64,000 nt of DNA from Pogonophryne albipinna (GCA_028583405.1 CM053256.1:23533325-23597324); one strand, 5' to 3'; numbered from the stretch's first letter, positions 34,701 to 42,360 are shown. The notes: generated by a model not told the origin, from the sequence alone. Numbers and translations: made by a program.

Positions 34701-37007
34701 CGGCGTCAGATTTCAACTCGGTGTGTATGGGGGTTATTCCCTATCTTTATTCAAGAGCGTGGTATTTACATTTGAGAGCATACTTTATTGATTTCCTTCA
34801 CTCAAACCCTGTCATCGTACCAAAGACAAACCAAAGAGTAACCGCCCTTACGGGACGCTGTAATAAGTAAAACGAACGCACCCGCAAGGACAACTGGCCT
34901 CCTATTGGTTGAGGGATTTTGACAGGATTGTTGCACAAAAGTTTCGAGCGCGCAGAGAATAAATCTGAGAGCAGAAAAAATCCGTAAGCAGCAATATATC
35001 TGAGTGCAAGCGTACAGTTTGAGCAGAAGCAGAGCAAATCTAAGTGCAAGCAGGCACTATTTGAGTGCGAGGACAGGGTTTGAGGGAAATAAATACATAA
35101 AGTCTGCTCTCAAATTTAAATACCACGCTCTTGAATAAAGATAGGGAATAACCCCCATAGGTGTGTTGCATCAGTAGTTGCCATCGTTGAAAAGCAACTC
35201 CGATATTGACTCTGGTTTGAATTCTCCTAGTTTCCACTTTGTTTTTGTTCCTAATTTGCTCCGTTACATTATTTCTTTTGCCACCAGTAGACGATGTTGA
35301 ACCTAACTCTGCCATGGTGAAAGTGGCCGCCTGTTGCTGGCGAGTCATTGAAGTACTGCTGCAATGCACGCCCAATGACGGCACGCCCAATGAGGGCACG
35401 AGATACATTTGTGCGTGCACGAGATGGAAGGCTGACAGACAGGACGGCAATCCAATCCGTTTAGCCGGCCCGGCTAAACGGATTGGATTGCCTTACCTAC
35501 CCCCCCTTTAACGTATAGTAAATTCATTGATAATAATATAAAAACGCTGTTTTGACTTTGAAATCTCAAAGTCTCAACAGGGAACCTCGATCTGAAAGTA
35601 TCTAGTTACTATGGATGACAAACACGTATTTGGAGTAAACAAATATAATATGTCCCCTCCTAATTCAGGAGTACATGTATAAGGTAGCATTTAAAAAGGA
35701 AATACTAAAGCAGGCATACACAGTGTTGGAAGAAGTACTCAGATCCTTCACTTAAATAAAAGTAAAATACTATGGTCTTAAAATACGCCACTAGAATAGA
35801 ATAGAAGCGTTTGATGTCATTATACATGTACAATGAGATAATAAATGCTTCTCCCTTTCAAGGGTGCCATCAAAACAAAAAAACATCACAACATAAGACA
35901 ACAAATACACGCAGCATACATACTTAGGAATAAGGAATAAAGGTGTAATAAATAATAATAATAATAATAATAGTAGGTATGTATTTAACATGTGTGATTT
36001 CCGATTTTAAAATTCTACTTAAGTAAAAGTAGAAAAGTAAAAGTAGAAAAGTAATAGCAATACTCATTCAGCACAATGACCCGTTTCAGAATAATATAAA
36101 GTACAGAAGTATTATCAGCTCATTTCATTTCATTTCAAACCTTTATTTAACCAGATTGGTCCCATTGAGATCATAGATCTCTTTTTCAAGGGAGACCTGC
36201 AAAGCTAAATGTATTTCAAGTATCAAGTATAAAAGAAAAAGCGAGTACGTTAATCAGAATAGATCTTTTCATAGTATTATATTACTATGGTTATAATTAT
36301 ATCCTGTTTGTATACATGTAAGAGCATTTTAGTATCGTAGTTGGTCAATTTGGACCAAACTAAAATAGATTAGTAGTACAGTACTGCATTATATTTTATC
36401 AGCATATCATGTGTTTGTATGTGTAGGCTACAAGTAACTGTGAGTACTTTGTAAAGTAAATGAAGTGGAGTAAAAAGTACCAAATTCATCTCTGACATAT
36501 CGCGGAGTAGAAGTACAAGGTAGCAATACATGGAAATACTTAAGTAAAGTATGTCAAAACAAGTATTTAGGTACAATACTTGAGTGAATGTACTTTCCAC
36601 CACTGAGTACACATAGGCCTACCTCAATATCGTAGGCTTACTTGAGAAACATTACGTTTTACAATTGATATTTATGTTGCCAAAATCAGTTTTCACCGTG
36701 TAATTTTTAGTTGTATTGATTATTTATGATAAATAAAGGAAACCAATGTTAAGCCCAGTTAGTATTTCTAATGTTGTCTGATACTGAGAAAGTACAGCAT
36801 CACTGGGTAAATGCATGCGACATTAGCTAATGCTATTAGCTAGCCTAGCCTGCATTGTAAACATAACGTTGCACTAATGTAATATAACTGTAACTGGTTA
36901 GCTCACTAGCTTTCTATCAGCAACATTTACCCGACGATAAGCAGTCCACTCTGGAGCCTTTTCCTCAGCTCTAAGAAGACTCCTACTCCATGTGTTCTGG
37001 ATGCCAT
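9190..37007 (-). CDS. ube3d: ube3d, E3 ubiquitin-protein ligase E3D (HECT-like), nine coding exons
   Basis: The product is a HECT-like E3 ligase. The human protein takes ubiquitin from E2s such as UBE2C, and its yeast relative Ipa1 acts in mRNA 3'-end processing. Exons on the minus strand are 36931-37007, 31659-31870, 30510-30600, 27907-28126, 25463-25535, 25310-25388, 23248-23356, 21037-21203 and 9190-9328. Phases join without a break for 389 codons. Recognisable blocks are the N-terminal MASRTHGVGVFLELRKRL, the Cys-rich CFHCQGCMTRLLEDR, the family signature DDWCCHPDPFAKK (about residue 145), SCKSCSSVLGEAV, LWLLNSDS, and the C-terminal LLQVLEDSNSTLPASMRRM. The human protein is 389 residues and ends shortly after the equivalent of SYE, so a tiny final exon may lie below 9190. 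Alternatively the frame reads through to a stop at 9145-9147. Introns total about 27 kb, mostly mobile DNA. The gene is divergent from dop1a, as in human. Confidence 0.9.
9810..9859. repeat. perfect 21-bp hairpin
   Basis: Arm 9810-9830 (AACACCCAACGCACTTCCTGG) is one base over twenty, so key parts only: AACACCCAACG...TTCCTGG. It is exactly complementary to 9839-9859, with an 8-nt loop AATAGGGT. It lies in ube3d intron 8. The perfect pairing suggests a recent inverted duplication. Confidence 0.85.
10870..11345. repeat. degenerate tandem array of ATAATGACTTAGTATTGCA-like units
   Basis: About 15-20 diverged copies of a roughly 24-bp motif (AAAATAATGACTAAGTATTG). Followed by (AAT)n at 11377-11408. 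Intronic in ube3d. Confidence 0.75.
12410..12800. repeat. dispersed repeat shared with 2805-3085
   Basis: Contains TACTTCTACTCCACTACATG and ACTTTACAGATGTGGATGAA. The segment is nearly identical to one inside the 2408-5746 element, showing that the same family is nested in two different hosts. Confidence 0.8.
13076..14466 (+). mobile_element. hAT-type element with BED-finger fragment, TSD GCCGCTGC
   Basis: The ends are CTGAGGTGGGGACTCGAGTC and GGACTTACTCCCACCTCTG. The 8-bp target GCCGCTGC is exact at 13068-13075 and 14467-14474. The frame 13367-13564 reads a BED-type zinc finger (ISDTTSTTSNFIRHHKKKH) with one Cys of the first pair replaced (VCSIK), followed by no transposase catalytic domain. 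A (GA)n tract is at 13711-13740. It is nested inside 11877-14825, so it is the younger of the two. Confidence 0.9.
15655..17275. repeat. foldback: about 250-bp inverted arms around a hAT-like core
   Basis: The arm 15655-15913 is repeated inverted at about 16995-17275. Matching landmarks are GCACCGGTACC, GAGAGTCCTCTCC, GAGTGTTTAGATAGTT and TTTAGTCTAAGTTAT. The arms meet the hAT-like ends CAGTGGGTCTCAAACG (15890) and CGTTTGAGACCCACTG (17009-17024). A roughly 1.1-kb spacer contains a GATTCCGATTC-rich segment (16290-16350). Confidence 0.75.
17650..18262. repeat. dispersed repeat with palindrome, copy 1
   Basis: Runs from about AGATCGCGTTCACACCGGAA to GGTGTGAACACGCCT. It is about 90% similar by eye to 19515-20058. 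It contains a perfect 22-bp-arm palindrome at 17838-17884 with a 3-nt loop. Confidence 0.8.
18650..18750 (+). pseudogene. THAP zinc-finger first-exon fragment
   Basis: From ATG 18650 the reading is MPVCLVPGCYHTSNGSCSFF, then RFPSDERIRSGWIK. This carries the THAP hallmarks C-x4-C, the FP dipeptide and the conserved Trp. A splice-like donor ATCAA|GTTAGT follows. The second zinc-ligand pair and the rest of a transposase were not found within the element, so this is a remnant. Confidence 0.65.
19515..20058. repeat. dispersed repeat with palindrome, copy 2
   Basis: Shares CGCTGACGTCACTTCTTCTT, CCCCGGAGTTGGGGACTGGC and the palindrome (19647-19693, one mismatch at the outer edge) with copy 1. Its left part was separated to 15180-15261 by the THAP element. 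Confidence 0.8.
20060..21036. other. ube3d intron 8, unassigned part
   Basis: No family signature recognised. Contains a (GGA)n-like run near 20600 and a short GT-rich run near 20780. Confidence 0.5.
21037..21203 (-). CDS. ube3d: ube3d coding exon 8
   Basis: The acceptor is CCCTCCTGCAG|CTCTGG and the donor CACAGAGA|GTAAGC. It opens with LWLLNSDS, identical to the human motif, then a Ser/Pro-rich linker and TVLKLLYTSCSD. The intron that follows spans 11.7 kb and is packed with nested transposons. Confidence 0.85.
21575..22073. mobile_element. MITE with CAGGGT ends
   Basis: The left end is CAGGGTATATGCAGGAATCC and the right end AAGACCCTGCGGACACCCTG. AATAT occurs on both flanks (21570-21574, 22074-22078). 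Internal TTTAAGACC/ATACTTTTTAA motifs are shared by both halves. Confidence 0.6.
22430..22765. repeat. degenerate tandem array, AAAGGTCATTTAAATCAC units
   Basis: About seven diverged copies of a roughly 45-55-bp motif with AAAGGTCATTTAAATCACTA and AAAGACATTTAAAGGCAT. Intronic in ube3d. Confidence 0.75.
23248..23356 (-). CDS. ube3d: ube3d coding exon 7
   Basis: The acceptor is TCTCTGACAG|GTCGCT and the donor CTTATTG|GTGAGA. It encodes SLFLEKTIAARLLGLSSSMS followed by TFHFSVQTPDGKTFLL. This is equivalent to human SWFVQSVIAQCLVQLSSARS and TFRFTIQGQDDKVYILL, part of the HECT-like region. Confidence 0.85.
23860..24236. mobile_element. 377-bp MITE with CAGGGTTTCCG ends
   Basis: The ends are CAGGGTTTCCGCTAGG and CCGGCTAACGGAAACCCTG. 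A related fragment lies at about 14955-15050 (GACCGGCAGTTTT, AACGGAAACTCTG). No target duplication recognised. Confidence 0.65.
24330..25265. repeat. dispersed repeat, copy split by the TTAA MITE
   Basis: Shares CTTCTATTGGCTAGCGCTCC, CAGAGCAGACTGGGCTCTGG and GGTGAAAAGAGGTGCTGCAG with 49500-49850. The TTAA element interrupts it at 24520. Confidence 0.8.
24520..25196. mobile_element. TTAA-flanked MITE, 677 bp
   Basis: TTAA at 24520-24523 and 25193-25196 bounds TIRs AAGGTCCCATGTCATG and CATGACATGGGACCTT. It contains short (CA)n and (TG)n runs. It is nested in an older repeat (about 24330-25265) also seen at 49500-49850. Confidence 0.85.
25310..25388 (-). CDS. ube3d: ube3d coding exon 6
   Basis: The acceptor is ATCTTATAG|GGATGG and the donor CTTAACAG|GTTTGT. 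It encodes GMVKLYITQVVVERAEGDRE followed by PETSLNR, matching the human KFYMTEIIIQ segment. Confidence 0.8.
25463..25535 (-). CDS. ube3d: ube3d coding exon 5
   Basis: The acceptor is ACTTCTATAG|AAGTCC and the donor CACCAG|GTATAT. In the frame that joins exons 4 and 6 it reads KSSRRVALVSCKSCSSVLGE followed by AVAP. The C-x2-C pair corresponds to ICKRCKVMLGE in human UBE3D. The following intron is only 74 bp, by far the shortest in the gene. Confidence 0.8.
26135..27636 (-). mobile_element. hAT-type element with transposase C-terminal remnant, TSD ATATTTTA
   Basis: The ends are TAGGGATGTAACGATA and TATCGTTACATCCCTA. ATATTTTA is duplicated exactly (26127-26134, 27637-27644). The minus frame 26537-26746 reads PATSVPSERVFSRAGDIVNA, the hallmark of the hAT dimerisation domain, with little else left. 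A copy of the GGGAATAACCCCCAT repeat is nested at about 27040-27360. Confidence 0.9.
27907..28126 (-). CDS. ube3d: ube3d coding exon 4
   Basis: The acceptor is TTCTTCAG|AGTGTTC. It encodes VFKRVLPLPNGNW, DDWCCHPDPFAKK, DDCLLGDTFLLL and an acidic tail ending DSEDGQDSK. This is the most conserved block of the family. The phase-compatible donor is TCAAAG|GTTTCC, a weak site with no purine at +3 and no G at +5. The frame stays open to 27844, so the 3' boundary is less certain than the others. Confidence 0.8.
28180..29540. other. ube3d intron 3, no feature recognised
   Basis: AT-rich intron; nothing identifiable beyond low-complexity tracts. Confidence 0.5.
29542..29803. mobile_element. TTAA-flanked MITE, GGTCCCCTATT family, copy 1
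   Basis: TTAA at both ends, with TIR-like AAGGTCCCCTATTT and AATAGGTGACCTT. The interior TATAGGTCTCAGATATATAC and GGGGACACATGTT are shared with 31897-32384. Confidence 0.8.
30510..30600 (-). CDS. ube3d: ube3d coding exon 3
   Basis: The acceptor is CCTTCACAG|AGGCT and the donor GGACAG|GTGATG. It encodes EASDNVMETLRAKETYCFHC followed by QGCMTRLLEDR. The C-x2-C-x2-C cluster corresponds to CTFYCQSCGEVIIKDR in the human protein (from memory). Confidence 0.85.
31659..31870 (-). CDS. ube3d: ube3d coding exon 2
   Basis: The acceptor is CTGCTCTCCAG|GAAAG and the donor GAGGAAG|GTAACG. It encodes about residues 26-97, including VVVSGEYSSLLVFTPRGELS and GEELHFRLRINVKPS. A TTAA-flanked MITE (31897-32384) starts only 26 bp upstream of this acceptor, so the branch point may be supplied by the transposon. 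Confidence 0.85.
31897..32384. mobile_element. TTAA-flanked MITE, GGTCCCCTATT family, copy 2
   Basis: TTAA at 31897-31900 and 32381-32384. Same ends and interior landmarks as copy 1 but longer. It is inserted 26 bp upstream of the ube3d exon 2 acceptor. Confidence 0.85.
32480..32870. mobile_element. TTAA-flanked MITE, AGGTGGGGTAGGTAA family
   Basis: The ends are TTAAAGGTGGGGTAGGTAA and TTACCTACCCCACCTTTAA, a perfect pair of terminal repeats. In ube3d intron 1. Confidence 0.9.
34492..35511. mobile_element. same MITE family, copy split by another element and ending in a palindrome
   Basis: TTAA at 34492-34495 and 35508-35511, with ends AAAGGGGGGGTAGGTAAGTT and TTACCTACCCCCCCTTT. It shares CACATGAACGCGCACATGAC with 32480-32870. 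It is interrupted at 34726-35159. Its right end is a 47-bp palindrome (35446-35492). Confidence 0.85.
34726..35159. mobile_element. inverted-repeat element with GGGGGTTATTCCC ends
   Basis: Left TATGGGGGTTATTCCCTATC is the inverse of right GATAGGGAATAACCCCCATA. Similarity continues for about 75 bp (ATTCAAGAGCGTGGTATTTA). GGTGTG flanks both sides (34720-34725, 35160-35165). A partial copy lies at 27040-27360. Confidence 0.85.
35721..36605. mobile_element. hAT-type MITE, CAGTGTTGGAAGAAGTACTC family
   Basis: The ends are CAGTGTTGGAAGAAGTACTC and GAATGTACTTTCCACCACTG. Flanks GGCATACA and AGTACACA are similar. A related fragment is at about 37350-37530 (AAGTAAAAGTCCTGTATTC). Confidence 0.65.
36931..37007 (-). 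CDS. ube3d: ube3d coding exon 1
   Basis: The start codon is the complement of CAT at 37005-37007. It encodes residues 1-26 (MASRTHGVGVFLELRKRLQS...), which match the N terminus of vertebrate UBE3D. The donor is GTCGG|GTAAATG and leaves two bases of a split Gly codon. Confidence 0.85.
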
Positions 37008-39399
37008 CTCAAAGTCTGCCATTCAGCCAGCCAATATTAAGAAATAATACAAAATAAACTATACGCTAATAAAAAACTTAGAGTAGGCTAGCTAGCGGGC
37101 TCTGGGTAGCTTTTTAGCATAGAGAGATACACACGTAACATCACATGTATCTGATTCAAACAGCTAGTGGAATCAGAGGATGCTATCAGTCTGCAGCGTG
37201 ACGATAGCGCCGGTGTAAAGTACACCATAGTTAGGGCGCTGGTTAGGGGGAAAGCATCCGGTCAGTCATTTCAAAATTAAAAAAAGGTAGGCCTACAACT
37301 ATTTCTTCACATTTATTTGTCATTGATAGTTAATAATTGATAAACACAGATGGAAGAACTACACAGATCTTGTACTGAATTAAAAGTAAAAATACCACAG
37401 TGTAAGAATACTCTGTTACAAGTAAAAGTCCTGTATTCAAAATTGTACTCAAGTTAAAGTACTAGAGTATTGGCATCAAAATATAGCCTACTAAAAGTAT
37501 CTCATTATTACTCATTATTCAGATTGGCCCATTTCACAATCATGTATATGTTTTTATTAAAATTATTGATGTGTTTGTCAAGCTGGTAAAGGTGGAACTA
37601 ATTTTAATTGTATACTTGTATTGCTGGGTAGCATGTGAATTAAAACAAGGTGTCACTAAAGTCTTATTTAAGCGTTGATCATATTGTTGATTATTAATCA
37701 ACAATCTGCAAAATAACTAAAGGGACTACATACATTTGAAGTGTAGTTTGGTAGAAGAACAAAGTAACATAAAATGGAAATCAAAGAAAGCAAGACACCC
37801 TACGCCTAATTAGTTAACAATGATCTTCACTTACATTCTGTCAGTTGAGGAAATAAAAACAAATATTTCACATTCATAATATTTTTATGACATGCAAAAT
37901 AATATTATGTTAGTTTAACTTAGTGAAATTAAAATATCCGTATTACTGTTTTCACATAACAGATCCTAACAAATGGTGAATTTACAGTTTGTTATCAGCC
38001 TCATATGCAAACAAACACTGTAACTTGTCCTTTGAAACATAGTTTATTAGAGAAATATTTCAGAGGTAACACGCTTTGACATATATATTATATTATTATA
38101 TCATCATTTAATATAATATGTAGTCATTTGTCGTTAGTCATTATATAACATTTGACCCCTTATTCCTGAAAAAATAAGATCAAGTAAACTGAATATTGGT
38201 TATAAAAACATCACACTGCATGAAAACATACAATAAAAATATTCACATGATCTAAATAAAGATAAAAAGCTGTGCATTTCATAGCAGTGGTAGTTATTTG
38301 GAAGAAATGTGTAAGATTGTGCAAAGCATGTGCAAAAGTTCACAAGTATTACAAAGCAATTCAATGAGAGATAAAGTCTCTAAGGTTTTATTGGGATGCA
38401 TAGAGACAGATTGACAGATAGACCGTATTGTGTGTGGCGGGGGGGGGGGGATTATCTTTCCTGCCCGCCTCACGGTCTTCATCTTCAAGTCAAGACGATA
38501 AACTGTCTTTGATGTGCAGCTGCAGCATTGAGGAGGACATCACTAGAAATTAACAAAGAAAGACCAGGTTATTAAACCTCACCACGTTAAATACATATTG
38601 ATTTAACTTTAAAGGTTCCTTGTACTGAATCAAACATGTTAAATAGCCAGAAGAACCATCCATCCGTACAGGAGAGTCAGATAATAAAATACACCTGTTG
38701 CCTTTAATTACATTTTTTCACATAACTGCATTAGGTTAGTATATTGAAAGCAATAATATTACATTTAAATAAAAAATATATTAGGTTCAACTTAATATTA
38801 TTGCTTTCAACTAACCTAATACAGTTATGTGAAATCTGTTGACATAATACATTTAATAAAAGTCAACACTTTTTTCAGTGTAGATGTATGGGCCTATTCA
38901 CCTTTTAAAGTTCCCAAAGCACACTGTCCTGCATCCTCGCAACTTCTCTGGTCTTGACTTTTCACGATGCATGCCGTCTCCTCTCAGTTAAAGATACTAT
39001 ATCAGACGGAGCAATTACACCAGGAACACTTCCTTTGTTTCCCTCAGGTGGGAGAGGAGTGCATGTGCAATGTCTTCTCAGTCTCTACCGTGTCTTTCTC
39101 GCTTTTTTTTGCCTTTTCGTTAGGCCGGTTGTACCCAGACGACCTGCCTGTCTTCGTTGGATCAGTGGTGTTTGGACACTGTTCCTAAAGTTGTGCTATG
39201 TGTCTTCTCATTGCTATCCCAAACTGAATCTTTAGCTTTGTAGTGGCTAATGATGATCCATATTCTTTAAATAAGGTTACATGAGTTTTTTGCTCAAGGG
39301 TTTAATAAATAAAATACATGTTATCTGCTGTTCAAGGCTGCAGCAGTATTTGAGAGAGCTCCTATCTCAAGAGACCCCTCATAGTTTCCACCGAAGCAG
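37008..39399. other. ube3d-dop1a intergenic, ube3d-proximal part
   Basis: Presumably holds the ube3d promoter; no CpG-dense island is evident. At 38717-38760 and 38794-38833 is an AT-rich inverted repeat of about 40 bp (TTCACATAACTGCATTAGGT and its complement). A short plus-strand frame ends SLGRLYPDDLPVFVGS near 39165; I could not assign it. Confidence 0.5.
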
Positions 39400-40017
39400 T
39401 TACAGTCTTAGACGTTTGTTTGGTCGAGACTGACTGCTGCTGGTTGTGGTTTCCTTATCTGTAGCCATCCTTTTCCTCCTTAAAGGTTTCTTTGCATAAC
39501 ATGCAGAATCCCTGATGAACTGGCAGAGGACCGACATATTAACGTGTCCGTCTGCACTGTAGTCGGTCACTCTCCAGCGGTTGTTCATCTCTGTGCTCTC
39601 AGAGCGGTACACGGTAGAGATGACCCTCGTGAAGGTAATGCCTTTGTACTCCATTTGGCGGGCACAGTTCCTAGGGTCTGCTCTCAGGGCGTAGATGTTG
39701 GCCCTCTCAGGCAGTGGTGGAGTCAGCATAGTAGGGGGGGAGGAGGTGGATCCTGCAGGAGGAACTATCACACCTGCTGGCCCAACCGTCCAAGGAGAGG
39801 GCTCGGTGTTCTCCACATGTCTGGGAACGGGAAAGGGTGAGGAAACCTTGTTGTAGTTCATGGTTCCTCCATAACCGATCATAGGGAAGTCCTTGGATCC
39901 GGTAATGAGGCTGTGGTACAGACTGAGGACCGAGTCGCTCATGGAGTCGATGTTAAAGGCGCTCAGTTGACTGTTCCTCAAGTTTTTGACACCCAGCTGG
40001 AGGACCGGTCCTGGCAT
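39400..40017 (-). CDS. unrecognised 205-residue ORF, probable terminal exon of a nuclear protein gene
   Basis: I do not recognise this protein. The frame is clean for 205 codons and looks coding: a mixed, non-repetitive composition, a Pro/Ser-rich middle (about residues 58-100), a conserved-looking block NIYALRADPRNCARQ (about 107-121), RWRVTDYSADGHVNMSVLCQ (about 146-165), and two basic clusters KKPLRRKRM and RPNKRLRL that resemble nuclear localisation signals. Just upstream of the ATG is a strong splice acceptor (pyrimidine tract TTTTTTCTTCTTCTCATTTAG). The exon therefore probably begins at about 40027 with residues before the Met. A young LTR element (40107-44232) sits about 80 bp beyond that acceptor, so any upstream exon is displaced past it. 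An in-phase candidate is an ATG at 44595-44597 (minus) with donor TTTGCAG|GTAATAAG near 44551, but that short exon has no independent support. A possible AATAAA is at 38387-38392. It could be a lineage-specific gene or a domesticated fragment. Confidence 0.5.
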   Translation of the reverse strand: MPGPVLQLGVKNLRNSQLSAFNIDSMSDSVLSLYHSLITGSKDFPMIGYGGTMNYNKVSSPFPVPRHVENTEPSPWTVGPAGVIVPPAGSTSSPPTMLTPPLPERANIYALRADPRNCARQMEYKGITFTRVISTVYRSESTEMNNRWRVTDYSADGHVNMSVLCQFIRDSACYAKKPLRRKRMATDKETTTSSSQSRPNKRLRL

Positions 40018-40106
40018 TGGCAGCTCAGCTAAATGAGAAGAAGAAAAAACGTTCAGCGTTTGTCCATTTTTGGTTCACAGTGCAGGTTGACACTTGCACT
40101 GTGCTG

Positions 40107-40487
40107 TGTCACGATTCTCTTGTTGTGTCACGTTTGTGGTTTGGTATGTTTGGGTGTTTGCCGTCATGTTTCCTCCCTGTTTATTGTCTGGTCCTTTTCC
40201 TTGTGTTTTTCCTCCCGTCGTTAGTCCCCTGGTGTGTCTAAGTGTCTGATTGTGTTCACCTGTTGTCCTTGTGTTTCTCCTCCCCTGCCCAGCTGTTTCT
40301 CGTCCCGTGATTACCCCGCCCTGTATTTAGTCTTGTCTCTTCCTGTGTTCAGTGTTGGTGCTTCTTTCGTATGTGACTGAGTTCACCGGTGAGTGTTCTG
40401 TTTTGTCTGTTAAATTAGTTATCCTTGAAATAAAGGTTTTGCACTTTAATCTGCATTTGGGTCCTGCTTGCTGCACACTCCGTGTCA
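40107..40487 (+). repeat. 5' LTR of the tandem-repeat retroelement
   Basis: Starts TGTCACGATTCTC and ends CACACTCCGTGTCA. It carries AATAAA within GAAATAAAGG near 40430, a candidate polyadenylation signal. It differs from the 3' copy at about 40327 (T versus C) and 40333 (T versus A). Confidence 0.9.
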
Positions 40488-40504
40488 GAAAGCACCAACC
40501 AACA

Positions 40505-42346
40505 ATGGACCCAGCGGATTTTTACGATTTGGAGTACCCAGCGGATTTTCATGAGTTCGAGTTGGATCTGTTCGATCTAGACTTTTCTCTACAATGTTAT
40601 CATGCCGAGTGGAAAGGAGCCTCTTCTAGAAGGGACAAAGAGGCTATCCTCGAAAAGGCACGAATGCAGGTGGCTGAAATGCCTTGGTTGAGGAGTTCGT
40701 TGCCTAAGTGGCTACAACGCTTCACAAGTTGTCCTGTTGGAGGTCCACAGAGTCTCCAAAAAACCTCTAGGAGACGCAGGGCCAGGATTCCAGCCCGTAC
40801 TCCAACAGCCATGATCCCGGCTTCAGTTCCGGTTTCCACAGCCATGGATCCATGCACCAGTACCGGCCCGCAGAGCTATGTTCACTTGCTCGATTTCCTG
40901 GCCCACGCAGCCATGGTCCAGGCCTCTGTTCCGGTTCCAGCGGCTCCAGTTCCAGCCTCAGTACCGGCCCCAGTAGCCATGGTCCCGACTCCAGTTTCGG
41001 CTCCAGGACTGGCGTACCGGCCGACGCCAGCTCCCCGAGTCCTGTCGGCGTACCGACCGACTCCAGCACCTCGGCTCCTGGTGGCTCTCCAGCCAACACC
41101 AGCTCCCCGAGTCCTGTCGGCGTACCGACCGACTCCAGCACCTCGTCTCCTGCTGGCTCCCCAGCCGACGCCAGCTCCCCGTGTCCTGTCGGCGTACCGG
41201 CCGACTCCAGCACCTCGTCTCCTGCTGGCTCCCCAGCCGACGCCAGCTCCCCGAGTCCTGTCGGCGTACCGGCCGACTCCAGCACCTCGTCTCCTGTTGG
41301 CTCTCCAGCCAACACCAGCTCCCCGTGTCCTGTCGGCGTACCGGCCGACTCCAGCACCTCGTCTCCTGTTGGCTCTCCAGCCAACACCAGCTCCCCGAGT
41401 CCTGTCGGCGTACCGACCGACACAAGTCCCCTCTCCAGTTCCCTCTCGAGTCCCCTCTCCAGTCCCCTCTCCAGTTCCCTCTCCAGTTCCCTCTCGAGTC
41501 CCCTCTCCAGTCCCCTCTCCAGTCCCCTCTCCAGTTCCCTCTCTAGTCCTCTCTCGAGTCCCCTCTCAAGTCCCCTCTCGAGTCCCCTCTCAAGTTCCCT
41601 CTCTAGTCCTCTCTCGAGCCCCCTCTCAGGTCTCCTCTCAAGTCCCCTCTCCAGTTCCCTCTCGAGTCCCCTCTCCAGTTCCCTCTCGAGTCCCCTCTCG
41701 AGTTCCCTCTCAAGCCCTCTCTCGAGTTCCCTCTCAAGTCACCTCTCGAGTTCCCTCTCAGGTCCCCTCTCGAGTCTCTTCTCGAGTCCCCTCTCAAGTC
41801 ACCTCTCGAGTCCCCTCTCGAGTCCCCTCTCGAGTTACCTCTCTAGTCCCCTCTCGAGTCCCCTCTTCGAGGTCCCTCTCGAGTCACCTCTCGAGTCTCC
41901 TCTCGAGTCCCCTCTCCAGTTCCCTCTCGAGTCTCCTCTCGAGTCCCCTCTCCAGTTCCCTCTCGAGTCCCCTCTCCAGTTCCCTCTCGAGTCCCCTCTC
42001 CAGTTCCCTCTCGAGTCCCCTCTCGAGTTCCCTCTCAAGCCCTCTCTCGAGTTCCCTCTCAAGTCTCCTCTCGAGTTCCCTCTCGAGTTCCCTCTCGAGT
42101 CCCCTCTCAAGTTCCCTCTCTAGTCCCCTCTCGAGCCCCCTCTCAGGTCTCCTCTCGAGTCCCCTCTCCAGTTCCCTCTCGAGTCCCCTCTCCAGTTCCC
42201 TCTCGAGTCCCCTCTCGAGTTCCCTCTCAAGCCCTCTCTCGAGTTCCCTCTCAAGTCACCTCTCGAGTTCCCTCTCAGGTCCCCTCTCGAGCCTCTTCTC
42301 GAGTCCCCTCTCAAGTCACCTCTCGAGTCACCTCTCGAGTCTCTGA
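40505..42346 (+). CDS. repeat-rich ORF of the LTR element, first open segment
   Basis: The likely start is the ATG at 40505, 18 bases after the 5' LTR, giving MDPADFYDLEYPADFHEFEL. The frame is open further upstream into the LTR. About 80 unique acidic then basic residues (including SCPVGGPQSLQKTSRRRR) are followed by Pro/Ala repeats. Then come about five 24-residue units (APRVLSAYRPTPAPRLLLAP type) and a long PSRVPSQV-type array from 12-bp units, ending at TGA 42344-42346. The same frame reopens at once and runs 42413-43402 as SCPVGGPADYSPAGGPAN-type 20-mers. The SCPVGGP motif shared between the unique part and the 20-mers suggests one ancestral ORF now split by a stop. It is not a recognisable Gag. 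Confidence 0.5.
   Translation: MDPADFYDLEYPADFHEFELDLFDLDFSLQCYHAEWKGASSRRDKEAILEKARMQVAEMPWLRSSLPKWLQRFTSCPVGGPQSLQKTSRRRRARIPARTPTAMIPASVPVSTAMDPCTSTGPQSYVHLLDFLAHAAMVQASVPVPAAPVPASVPAPVAMVPTPVSAPGLAYRPTPAPRVLSAYRPTPAPRLLVALQPTPAPRVLSAYRPTPAPRLLLAPQPTPAPRVLSAYRPTPAPRLLLAPQPTPAPRVLSAYRPTPAPRLLLALQPTPAPRVLSAYRPTPAPRLLLALQPTPAPRVLSAYRPTQVPSPVPSRVPSPVPSPVPSPVPSRVPSPVPSPVPSPVPSLVLSRVPSQVPSRVPSQVPSLVLSRAPSQVSSQVPSPVPSRVPSPVPSRVPSRVPSQALSRVPSQVTSRVPSQVPSRVSSRVPSQVTSRVPSRVPSRVTSLVPSRVPSSRSLSSHLSSLLSSPLSSSLSSLLSSPLSSSLSSPLSSSLSSPLSSSLSSPLSSSLSSPLSSSLSSLLSSSLSSSLSSPLSSSLSSPLSSPLSGLLSSPLSSSLSSPLSSSLSSPLSSSLSSPLSSSLSSHLSSSLSGPLSSLFSSPLSSHLSSHLSSL
41028..41424 (+). repeat. 72-bp tandem array, about 5.5 copies
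   Basis: Unit AGCTCCCCGAGTCCTGTCGG..., period 72 bp (24 codons), with alternating variants (CCAACACC or CCGACGCC at the junction). Part of the LTR-element interior. Confidence 0.85.
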
Positions 42347-42360
42347 TCGAGTTCCCACTC
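41425..42360 (+). repeat. 12-bp tandem array, about 78 copies
   Basis: Units are CTCTCGAGTCCC and CTCTCCAGTTCC-like variants, many containing the XhoI palindrome CTCGAG. Higher-order repeats of several units are visible; the block near 41590-41830 recurs near 42070-42330. Strong pyrimidine strand bias. Part of the LTR-element interior. Confidence 0.9.

Noticed and set aside
38954..39235. Two overlapping plus-strand frames of 73 and 93 codons as a gene
   Set aside because: There is no start context, splice partners or family match, and two frames are equally open. Left unassigned.
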